Shown here piece after piece: positions 7,001 to 13,304 of a DNA stretch of 64,000 nucleotides. The DNA is from CAZCTC01 sp964501335 (GTDB lineage Bacteria > Chloroflexota > Anaerolineae > B4-G1 > SLSP01). Made by a program: the position numbers and the translations under genes. The notes beneath the pieces are model-generated. The model was given only the letters and a program-made list of their open reading frames with translations, searched no databases and was not told the origin of the DNA. The DNA lies in assembly GCA_964501335.1 (NCBI GenBank), contig CAZCTC010000002.1, forward strand, positions 137,224 through 201,223, in the 5' to 3' direction. The stretch's first letter is position 1; every line of letters starts with the position of its first letter.

Positions 7001-9651
7001 GCCAGCTTCTCCGGATCGGTCATTTTCGGCAAAAACAGGATGCCCTCAATCGTCACCTGTTGCAACAAATCAAAAGTCTGTTGCAATTGCGCCCATGAGG
7101 CTTCCCACTCCGGCGTCGCCGGCAAATTGACCCCCAACCGACCCAATACCGCTAACCCCAGATGAATACCTTCAACCAATCGCCCCTGCGCAGCCAGCGC
7201 TTTGATCTCCACCTCGTAAACCGGAATTTCATCCAGAAGCGAAGTCGCCCGCTGATGGACCACCATCGCCAGATCAGCCATGCACCCATAATCTCCGCAA
7301 AGATAACAGGCTTCAATGGTGTCCCGATAGAGAGAATACATCAAATCATAACAACTCTGCCAGCCCTCTTCCCCTAAAAGATCAATCCCGGTGCCGAAAT
7401 ATTTCTGAGCAATGGCATAAGCATTGGTGAGCCGGGCTTTTCGACCGGCCTCCTGATTCAACAAAGCCAGCTCGACTTGTTCAGAGAAATCGTCCAGTCG
7501 CCATCCAGCCCCCAGATTCAATTGATTGACCAGATCGAAAATCCCTTCCTCACGTTCTTCCACCGAAATATTCTTCAATAAAGCCTGACCAATCTGCCAG
7601 TGACGGGCCCGCCGCTCCTCCTGAGGGATCAATGAATAGGCCGCCTGCTGCACCCGATCGTGAACAAAACGATAGCGACCATTGGACAACACCAGCGCCC
7701 CCTCTTGCAGCGTAGGCTGCAATTCCGCCGCCACCACCTCGCCGGCAATCCCCCGCACCAGACTCAAAGGTCGCAGCGTAAATTGATTGCCCAGGCAGGC
7801 GGCCAGTTTTAAAAGTTCCTGGCTTTCCAGCGGCAACCCTTGCAACTTCTCCACCATCAATTCGACGACATTCTCAGTAATTCCAATCAATTGCAAAGCG
7901 GTGATATCCCACTGCCAGCAATATTTCTCATAAGAGAAGGTCAACTGATTTTGATCGACCAGCATTTTCAGCATCTGCTTCACAAAAAAAGCATTACCAT
8001 TGGTCTTCTCATAGATTAAACGGCTGAGCGATTCACATTCTGCTTGACTGCAATGTAAGGTATCGGCCAAAAAGGCCTGCAAATCCGCTTCAGAAAAATC
8101 GCCCACCTGGATAAACAAAACCGGAATTCGCGCCCCCCTCAGAGCCGTCACAGTCTGGTCCAACAAATGCCCCGGAATGACATCGTTGGGACGATAAACC
8201 CCTAACACACAAAGATACCGAACCCCCGGATCGGTCAACAACGTTTGCAACAGTTCCAGAGAAGCACTATCCGCCCATTGCAAATCATCCAGGAAAATGA
8301 CCAGAGGATGCTCCTGACAGGCCAGGGTGTGAACAAAACGCTGAAAAACATAATTGAAACGGTTCCGGTTTTCCAACCCATCCAGTTGCGGCGCCGGAGG
8401 CTGCGCGCCAATCACCAGTTCCAGATTGGGAATTACATCGATCAATACCTGCCCCACCCCTCCCACCGCCTCTAAAATACGGCTCCGCCACTCCCCCAGT
8501 TCATCCGCTCTCAAGGTCAACAATTGATTGATGAGATCAAAAAAAGCCTGAATCCAGACCCCATAAGGAATATTTACATATAACTGATCACATTTGCCTT
8601 CGATAAAAAAACCGCCTCGCCGATTCACGGGATAACAAAGCTCGCGCACCAAAACGGTCTTACCAACTCCCGCATACCCCTCCACCAGTTGCAATACCGT
8701 CTCTCCTGCGGCGGTACGTTCAAAAGCCGCCATCAACTGCGCCCAGTTGGCCTCTCGGCCGTAAAGCTTCTGAGAAAAGAGCAGATAACCGGTATAATCT
8801 TCCAATCCCAGGGGGAAAAAATCAATACAGCCATTCCGAGTCAACAAATCCAAACATTTCTCCAAATCCCGGCGCACACCATGAGCGGATTGATAACGGT
8901 TGTCCGCATTTTTCTCCAATAAATGGTCAATCAACTGGGAAATAAACTCGGGGATTTCAGTCCGATGAAGATGCACCAGTTCGGGCAGGCGTGCCAGATG
9001 GCTGTAAATTAATTCAAGAGGATCAGAACTGACAAAGGGAACATCGCCCGTCAACATCTCGTAAAAGGTAATGCCGAGAGCATACAAATCAGAACGATAA
9101 TCGACCAAGCGATTCATCCGCCCGGTCTGCTCAGGTGCCATGTGCGTTAAAGTACCGTTCAATTGATCGATCCGGGCCGGCAACTGGCGTTGCGGGTCCA
9201 ACTGCACGGCCAGCCCCAGATCGATCACCTGGATCGCCCCCGTGCCAGCTTCAATCAACAAATTCTCTCCGGTAAGATTTTGATGGAGAATATGATGATA
9301 ATGAAGATCTTCTACCACCCGGGCGATCTTGATCGCCACCGATAAAAATTCCGAGAGACTCCGCGGCTTTATCTTAAAATACTCAGTAACCGTAATGCCG
9401 TCCACATAGACCATCAACAACCCATCTCGCCCATCGATACGCCCTTTCCGTATCACCCGACGCAAACCGGGCAACTCTATCTTCTGGGCAATCTCATACT
9501 CATTATCAAGGGCACTCAAAGCTTCCACCACCGAAATTCCAGCTTTTAGAGTCTTAAAAACAAGCTGCTCTCCGGTTTCCCAATCTGTAAAAAGGTAAAG
9601 TGTGGTCTGTTTACCTTGATACAATACACTGGCCTTATTGAATTTCCTCAT
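4084..9651 (-). CDS. Giant STK-like / AAA-ATPase / GAF / histidine kinase / receiver fusion
   Basis: 1855 residues. Order: Ser/Thr-kinase-like domain (1-270), AAA/NACHT-like ATPase (Walker A EGYAGVGKT, Walker B VIFLDDLQW), a long helical repeat section (~600-1290), GAF (~1330-1480), HisKA with LAGGIAHDFNNFL, HATPase_c (NLVLNARDAM, DTGTGIA, GTGLGL), and a C-terminal receiver (LTDLVMPEMGG, HKPF). This architecture is known in cyanobacteria and Chloroflexota as the trifunctional kinase. Unusual here: the kinase loop reads HQNLTGEN (123-130), with Asn125 (AAT, 9277-9279) where HxD needs Asp, while Lys33 and D144-L-G remain, so the STK head is probably a pseudokinase. The histidine kinase and receiver look intact. 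No dedicated response-regulator gene is next to it; the fused receiver is the likely phosphoacceptor. Confidence 0.93.
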   Translation of the reverse strand: MRKFNKASVLYQGKQTTLYLFTDWETGEQLVFKTLKAGISVVEALSALDNEYEIAQKIELPGLRRVIRKGRIDGRDGLLMVYVDGITVTEYFKIKPRSLSEFLSVAIKIARVVEDLHYHHILHQNLTGENLLIEAGTGAIQVIDLGLAVQLDPQRQLPARIDQLNGTLTHMAPEQTGRMNRLVDYRSDLYALGITFYEMLTGDVPFVSSDPLELIYSHLARLPELVHLHRTEIPEFISQLIDHLLEKNADNRYQSAHGVRRDLEKCLDLLTRNGCIDFFPLGLEDYTGYLLFSQKLYGREANWAQLMAAFERTAAGETVLQLVEGYAGVGKTVLVRELCYPVNRRGGFFIEGKCDQLYVNIPYGVWIQAFFDLINQLLTLRADELGEWRSRILEAVGGVGQVLIDVIPNLELVIGAQPPAPQLDGLENRNRFNYVFQRFVHTLACQEHPLVIFLDDLQWADSASLELLQTLLTDPGVRYLCVLGVYRPNDVIPGHLLDQTVTALRGARIPVLFIQVGDFSEADLQAFLADTLHCSQAECESLSRLIYEKTNGNAFFVKQMLKMLVDQNQLTFSYEKYCWQWDITALQLIGITENVVELMVEKLQGLPLESQELLKLAACLGNQFTLRPLSLVRGIAGEVVAAELQPTLQEGALVLSNGRYRFVHDRVQQAAYSLIPQEERRARHWQIGQALLKNISVEEREEGIFDLVNQLNLGAGWRLDDFSEQVELALLNQEAGRKARLTNAYAIAQKYFGTGIDLLGEEGWQSCYDLMYSLYRDTIEACYLCGDYGCMADLAMVVHQRATSLLDEIPVYEVEIKALAAQGRLVEGIHLGLAVLGRLGVNLPATPEWEASWAQLQQTFDLLQQVTIEGILFLPKMTDPEKLAVMRLLGVIGGPIYVAAPELLIFWAAVIARLSLQYGNSFWAPFAYGAYGLVLNAFPQYVETSYLLVRASIQLLEPLNAQAAKSQLLDIYGCHIQSAKEPLRNSLSTLEAGIASALETGDFSFGGFNAHNLCMHAYFMGEPLSLLAQRIEMKCIVIAHFRQIFILDWIACWQMAVAQLIGKSGFENLGNRDQAELLTRIQQNNDKTGLCYYFLNKLIVAYLLEHNDEARCYANEVRANLAGIQSTFGIPVFYLYDSLVSLREVPRGAPLDAIILERVQENQQRLLLMAQLAPFNFQHKYDLVAAEMARVRGEEWLAVRLYEKAIVGAEANHFVQEQALAYELAARFYQSSEMNEIARLYWNRAYEGFTCWEAGVKVRQLEAYYPQWITSSTEVPASVAASVVSGELDSRSVIKAAQAIVGEIELEKLLTSLVRIMLENAGAQRGFLILERNGNWVIEAKRDVQYPDFPALQTIPVETGEWVSSGVVHYVVRTHESVILNDAASDNRFAHDLYILRRRPKSILCIPLINRGKLGAILYLENNLVVSAFTPARIRFLEILAAQAAVSLENAHYYDELKKLNFSLELEIAERKRVEETQRQQERLAAVGQLAGGIAHDFNNFLTAIILFSSLPLQKRNLAPEVMQSFEVILNEARKAALLVQQVLDFSRRSMMEVHPIDLRVFVKEAVQLLTRTIPESISFYLEIEPGDYIIQADPTRVQQVLMNLVLNARDAMPDGGRLRIGLARGIAPVGTVSMGTDLTSGEWVCLSVADTGTGIAPEVLPHIFEPFFTTKPLGAGTGLGLAQVYGIVKQHGGTIEVETQVGHGTTFQVYFPAHRAENAEPTLSKASFNVPVGEGETILLVEDNDRVREGTRQMLVTLGYRVLTAVNGREALLQYQAAEHVHLVLTDLVMPEMGGKELLKILKRKSPDLKAIAVTGYVVAEELEELMSMGFLYVAHKPFDMVILAQLLRQALDG

Positions 9652-10084
9652 GGTTTTGCCTCATTCCATAGCGACGCCACCGTTTACGAATCCAATTTCG
9701 AGTTCGGGAAACGATTCTCTGTCAAAAATTCAGAATTCAAAATGTGGTTTGCAAAAAGACAAGACGAGTGAAATATAAATAATAGAAGTAGATTCCAGGG
9801 TTTAATCTAAATTGTATACTAAATCTTAAAAAATCACAACGTCCCTTGTCACCCACCCCCACCCAAGTAGATTTCCCCCAGGCGATCAGCCCCCTGGTCT
9901 GGAAAAAAAGCCCCTATTTTAACTCCCCCCTGCCCCCGAAGAAAAGGGGAATAACTAAGCATTGTGGGCGCGCTGCTTTGCAGCGCGCCCACAATGCAGT
10001 TAATATTCCCCAATTGAACGCGGTTCAGTCAACCGACTGCCTCGCGCTCAATAACGTTGCCCCCAACCCCTCACAGACTCCCGC
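9652..10084. other. Gene-free intergenic stretch
   Basis: AT-rich leader of the giant kinase (9652-9840), then C-rich low-complexity sequence and one strong hairpin. I see no credible gene. A short plus-strand open frame at 9846-10088 lacks an SD and has a repeat-like composition. Confidence 0.6.
9960..9996. terminator. Perfect 17-bp stem hairpin downstream of rpsD
   Basis: CATTGTGGGCGCGCTGC pairs perfectly with its complement across a TTT loop. Located about 90 bp beyond the rpsD stop. No clear U-tract, but position and stability suggest a terminator or RNA-end stabiliser. Confidence 0.55.
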
Positions 10085-10708
10085 TTAACGAGAATAGAAC
10101 TCCACAATGAGTTGCTCTTGAATGGCGGGATCGATTTCCTCCCGGGCCGGTTCCCGGGCGACCACCCCGCCGCCCTCCCGGACCGCCAACCATCCAGGCA
10201 CCGGCGGATGCGCAGCAGCCAGCTCCCGCACATCGGGAATTCCCTGGGCCGCCGGCTTTAACATCACCGCCTGGCCCGTCCGCATCAAATAAGAAGGAAC
10301 GTCCATCCGCCGGCCATCGACCAACACATGCCCGTGATTGACAAATTGCCGGGCCTGAGCCCGCGTCCGGGCCAGTCCCAACCGATAGATCACATTATCC
10401 AACCGGCGCTCCAATAACTTTAACAAAGCTACCCCGGTCTGCTCTTGCGACCGCCGCGCCAGATTGTAGAAACGCTGGAACTGGCGTTCCGTCATCCCGT
10501 AAATTCGTTTAACACTCTGCTTTTCCCGCAACTGACGGGTAAATTCTGACACCCGACGAGAACGCCCTCGGCCAATAGTCCGTTGTTGTTCTCCATGCAC
10601 TCCCGGCGGTTGAGAAAGACGGCGTTGCAATGCTTCTCCGCCCGTACCGAAAAGATCTCGCCCCTCACGCCGGGAAAGCTTATTCTTGGGTCCTGTATAT
10701 CGTACCAC
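10085..10708 (-). CDS. rpsD: 30S ribosomal protein S4
   Basis: 207 residues, the usual length for bacterial S4. It has the N-terminal MVRYTGPKNKLSRREG, the Arg-rich GRGRSRRVSEF section, the S4 RNA-binding core (LERRLDNVIYRLGLARTRAQARQFVNHGHVLVDGRRM) split here for brevity, and a normal C-terminal tail IVEFYSR. It lacks the N-terminal Cys cluster, so it is the zinc-free type. S4 nucleates the body of the 30S subunit and often regulates its own operon. It stands alone rather than in the usual rpsM-rpsK-rpsD-rpoA group, with its own near-consensus promoter and a very short leader with GGAGG. It could be the only copy or a paralogue. Confidence 0.97.
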   Translation of the reverse strand: MVRYTGPKNKLSRREGRDLFGTGGEALQRRLSQPPGVHGEQQRTIGRGRSRRVSEFTRQLREKQSVKRIYGMTERQFQRFYNLARRSQEQTGVALLKLLERRLDNVIYRLGLARTRAQARQFVNHGHVLVDGRRMDVPSYLMRTGQAVMLKPAAQGIPDVRELAAAHPPVPGWLAVREGGGVVAREPAREEIDPAIQEQLIVEFYSR

Positions 10709-10743
10709 TGTGCTTTCCTCCTTTACGAACTTTTCGCCCCGGA

Positions 10744-10772
10744 ATTATAACACAGCGATATTTAATTTTCAA
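10744..10772 (-). promoter_or_regulatory. Strong sigma70-type promoter of rpsD
   Basis: TTGAAA (10772-10767), 17-bp spacer, perfect TATAAT (10749-10744). Predicted start near 10737 leaves a leader of only ~30 nt before ATG 10708, including the SD GGAGG. Confidence 0.75.
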
Positions 10773-10793
10773 GAAAAATATCTCCTTAATCAA

Positions 10794-10830
10794 TATAGAT
10801 GCGCGCCCTGTAACAGAGCGCGCATCTATA
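10794..10830. terminator. Hairpin between rpsD promoter and upstream small gene
   Basis: TATAGATGCGCGC pairs with GCGCGCATCTATA; the loop itself contains CTGTAACAG. It probably ends the transcript of the 65-residue membrane protein gene upstream on the same strand. A second imperfect hairpin (10851-10872, GCAGGCC/GGCCTGC) is adjacent. Confidence 0.55.
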
Positions 10831-10892
10831 TCCAGAAAGCCCCCCTGAGCAGGCCACTGGCGGGGCCTGCCCAGGGGAGTATTCTCCCCAAA

Positions 10893-11090
10893 CTAAAAAC
10901 TAAGCTGCGTCCAATCGGTTCCGGAACAGGTCATGCAAAACAGCAAGATGAAAATCATCAAGAGAATCACCCCGCACCCCACACCAGAACAACCACGACC
11001 AAAGCCAAAACGTTCCTGCAACCAATCGAAAATCGCATTGAGAAAGAACAATTGTAACAAACCACTCAAACAACCTGGACGACGGTCCAT
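10893..11090 (-). CDS. Small membrane protein, hypothetical
   Basis: 65 residues with an N-terminal amphipathic part, a Gly/Cys turn (GRGCSGVGCG) and one strong membrane helix (VILLMIFILLFCM). An SD-like GGAGG lies just before the start. It follows the 84-residue gene by 12 bp on the same strand, so the two are likely one transcript. I do not recognise the family. Confidence 0.55.
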   Translation of the reverse strand: MDRRPGCLSGLLQLFFLNAIFDWLQERFGFGRGCSGVGCGVILLMIFILLFCMTCSGTDWTQLSF

Positions 11091-11102
11091 CGCTTACCTC
11101 CT

Positions 11103-11357
11103 TTATAATTTCTTTTCCTCTTTATCCGGTTGAGACAGGAAACGATACATAGCCCTTAAGGCCGCCTTCAAAACCGTTTCGCCCAACGGCACCATCTTGA
11201 TATCGATGAAAAAATTTTCCTCAGGAATTTCATCATCCAAACGCTGGATTTCCTCACGAAAAATCTGCAACAATTCCTCTTCATGATCGTGCAGAAAATC
11301 GGCCACATCCCGCCGGGCCACTTGAAAAGCCATCTCCCGCATAAACCGGCGTACCAT
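11103..11357 (-). CDS. Small conserved-type hypothetical protein
   Basis: 84 residues, soluble, strongly charged: MVRRFMREMAFQVARRD at the start, then an acidic helix (HDHEEELLQIFREEI) and a C-terminal KEEKKL tail. GGAGG precedes the ATG closely. First gene of a two-gene unit with the small membrane protein, divergent from the HD-domain gene. Function unknown. Confidence 0.6.
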   Translation of the reverse strand: MVRRFMREMAFQVARRDVADFLHDHEEELLQIFREEIQRLDDEIPEENFFIDIKMVPLGETVLKAALRAMYRFLSQPDKEEKKL

Positions 11358-11442
11358 AAGTCCTCCTTGTTATCCCTCTGGATAGCTTGCAAATCTTTTC
11401 CATTTTAATGCAAAAATATCCTTCCCGATAACAAGGTTAAAA

Positions 11443-11470
11443 TTGACTCCTGTTAAAGTCCGATTATACT
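11443..11470 (+). promoter_or_regulatory. Promoter of the HD-domain/GNAT pair
   Basis: TTGACT (11443-11448), 16-bp spacer, TATACT (11465-11470); predicted start near 11477, 50 bp ahead of the HD gene ATG. Confidence 0.65.
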
Positions 11471-11528
11471 CTCTACGCACGAACATCGCTGTCGGTTTCG
11501 CAAAAATCTCAAAACGAGGGAAATTTCT

Positions 11529-11981
11529 ATGCCCACCCTGGACGATGCGACTTTGCTGGCGGCACAGGCCCATTACGGCCAAAAAGATCGAAACAATCGA
11601 CCGTACATCCTGCACCCCTTACGGGTAATGTTACGTATGGAAATAGATGATGAAGCCGCGACCATGGTAGCCATTTTGCACGATACCATCGAGGATACCG
11701 ACATCACCCTGGAATCTTTACGCACAGCCGGCTACCCGGAAGAAATCGTCACCGCCATCGATGCGCTCTCCCGCCGTGAAAATGAAAATTACGATGCCTA
11801 TATCGACCGTGTTCAACTCAATTCCCTGGCCTGCCGGGTAAAACTGGTCGATCTGGAAGATCATATGGATCTGCTACAAATCAACGAGCTGAGCCCACAA
11901 TCTCTGGAACGATTGCAAAAATATCATGACGCCTGGAAAAAATTATCCGAACCAATCAGGAGACAACGTGAATCATCCTAA
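11529..11981 (+). CDS. Small HD-domain hydrolase, RelA/SpoT-hydrolase (MESH1/SAH) type
   Basis: 150 residues, about the size of single-domain small alarmone hydrolases. Visible motifs: AQAHYGQKDR, PYILHPLRV, the HD signature LHDTIEDT, and KLVDLEDHMDLL where SpoT-type hydrolases have KLADxxHN. These are the metal-binding blocks of the ppGpp 3'-pyrophosphohydrolase domain; no synthetase domain follows. Its own promoter is upstream, and its end overlaps the GTG start of the GNAT gene, suggesting coupling. Alarmone hydrolysis is inferred; a generic HD phosphohydrolase is the alternative. Confidence 0.8.
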   Translation: MPTLDDATLLAAQAHYGQKDRNNRPYILHPLRVMLRMEIDDEAATMVAILHDTIEDTDITLESLRTAGYPEEIVTAIDALSRRENENYDAYIDRVQLNSLACRVKLVDLEDHMDLLQINELSPQSLERLQKYHDAWKKLSEPIRRQRESS

Positions 11982-12555
11982 TCCGGCCGGCGGATTCCTT
12001 TGTAGTGAACGGCTCTACCTGCGCCCGGTAGAACCCGAAGATCTCCCCTGCTTCTATGCCTGGAACAATACGCCTGAATTGCGTGATTTGATCGGAGAAA
12101 ATATGCCGCAAAGCCGCCAGGAACTGACGGACTGGCTGGAACGCAGTCGCCAACGCACCGATCGCGTCTGGTTCACGGTGGTTTTACGCGAAGGAAATCG
12201 TCCCATCGGGGAAGCGGGGCTCCTGCGCTGGTTTCCCGCCTGGCGCACCTCCGATGTCTCCATGATCCTCGGCGACCCGACAGCCCGGGGACACGGCTAT
12301 GGAAGCGAAGCCCTTCATCTGCTGCTGGATTATGCCTTCGGAACCCTTAATCTGCACCGGCTGGCCATTGGGGTGGTCGATTTCAACCATCCCGCCCTAC
12401 GCTTTTGGGAAAAAGCCGGCTTTAAAACCGAAGGTATTCAGGAACAAGGCTATTATTGCCATCATCGTTATTATAATTTCATCATGATGCGGCTGCTGGA
12501 AGACGAATATCGCACCCTTTACCCTCCTCAAACTCCCGCAGCACCGGTTGATTGA
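11968..12555 (+). CDS. GNAT-family N-acetyltransferase (RimJ/RimL type)
   Basis: 195 residues from GTG 11968, chosen because AGGAG is 5 nt upstream and an earlier ATG (11926) lies deep in the HD gene. Typical RimJ-like blocks: RLYLRPVEPEDLPCFYAW, IGEAGLLRW, SMILGDPTARGHGYGSEAL (acetyl-CoA loop RGHGYG), and NHPALRFWEKAGFKTEG. Substrate not predictable; such enzymes modify ribosomal protein N-termini, amino acids or small amines. It overlaps the HD gene by 14 nt. Confidence 0.9.
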   Translation: MNHPNPAGGFLCSERLYLRPVEPEDLPCFYAWNNTPELRDLIGENMPQSRQELTDWLERSRQRTDRVWFTVVLREGNRPIGEAGLLRWFPAWRTSDVSMILGDPTARGHGYGSEALHLLLDYAFGTLNLHRLAIGVVDFNHPALRFWEKAGFKTEGIQEQGYYCHHRYYNFIMMRLLEDEYRTLYPPQTPAAPVD

Positions 12556-12615
12556 GCGGCGGCCCGGTCTGCGCCCCTCTCTATCAGCATCGTAAAAGTC
12601 ATAACGGAGGAAATC

Positions 12616-13017
12616 ATGGAAACCACACCACAACGCAATGCTGATTATCCCGAATTGTACGGATTCCCCCAAGATACCACGACGACGGCCATGCTCTATT
12701 GGATGGGAGAGGATTATGTCGATTTCATTGTCCAGGGCCTGATAGAAAGCCTCAGCCGACAGGATCCCGATATGCGCCTGTTGGCTCTGGAATGCCTGCG
12801 CGGCCCGGATTTCCGCTCGGCGGTTCAACAACACAGCGGCTTGATCACAGAGCAAACCGTCTCCTTTCGCATCCGCGTCCTGGCTCACGATTCAATCCAA
12901 CAGCTCTGGCAAATGGCCGTGAAAATGGACTATGTAGTCGAAGATCTCAACACCGATGAAATCAGCGTAACGCTCAATTGCGACATCGAACACGCAGAAT
13001 TAATGCCGGTCCAATAA
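12616..13017 (+). CDS. Hypothetical protein, 133 residues
   Basis: Soluble, acidic, with a perfect SD (GGAGG) before ATG. Features: MLYWMGEDYVDFIVQGLIES, a helix-rich middle, and a beta-like C-terminus ISVTLNCDIEHAEL. I do not recognise the family. 60 bp beyond the GNAT gene on the same strand; may share its transcript. Confidence 0.6.
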   Translation: METTPQRNADYPELYGFPQDTTTTAMLYWMGEDYVDFIVQGLIESLSRQDPDMRLLALECLRGPDFRSAVQQHSGLITEQTVSFRIRVLAHDSIQQLWQMAVKMDYVVEDLNTDEISVTLNCDIEHAELMPVQ

Positions 13018-13304
13018 ATAATCCATCTGTCCCCATCCGGCACGACGCATTGAGCCCTCCAAAAGCCTCCTGCGGGACGCTAAAAATACCGACCGATATG
13101 ATCTCTGTCCAGAAAACAAGGAAAAAGCACGCTCATTTTTCGGCGGCTTCAGAAAGCCGCCGAAAAATGAACAAAAAAACTCTCTCTGCCTGCTTCGCAC
13201 GGCGCGGCGCATGGAGCCAACAACAACCGCCTGCGAGACGCTAAAATGCTGACGATACAGATCGTCTCTTCTCATACAAGCTTTACGTTTCAGAAAGGAG
13301 TACC
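13018..13304. repeat. Dispersed repeat unit with hairpin (13133-13170)
   Basis: TCATTTTTCGGCGGCTTC pairs with its complement around AGAA; it is followed by AACAAAAAAACTCTCTCTGC and the CGGCGCGGCG..GGGACGCTAAAA-type arms that recur elsewhere in the window. No gene seen in this stretch. Confidence 0.75.
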
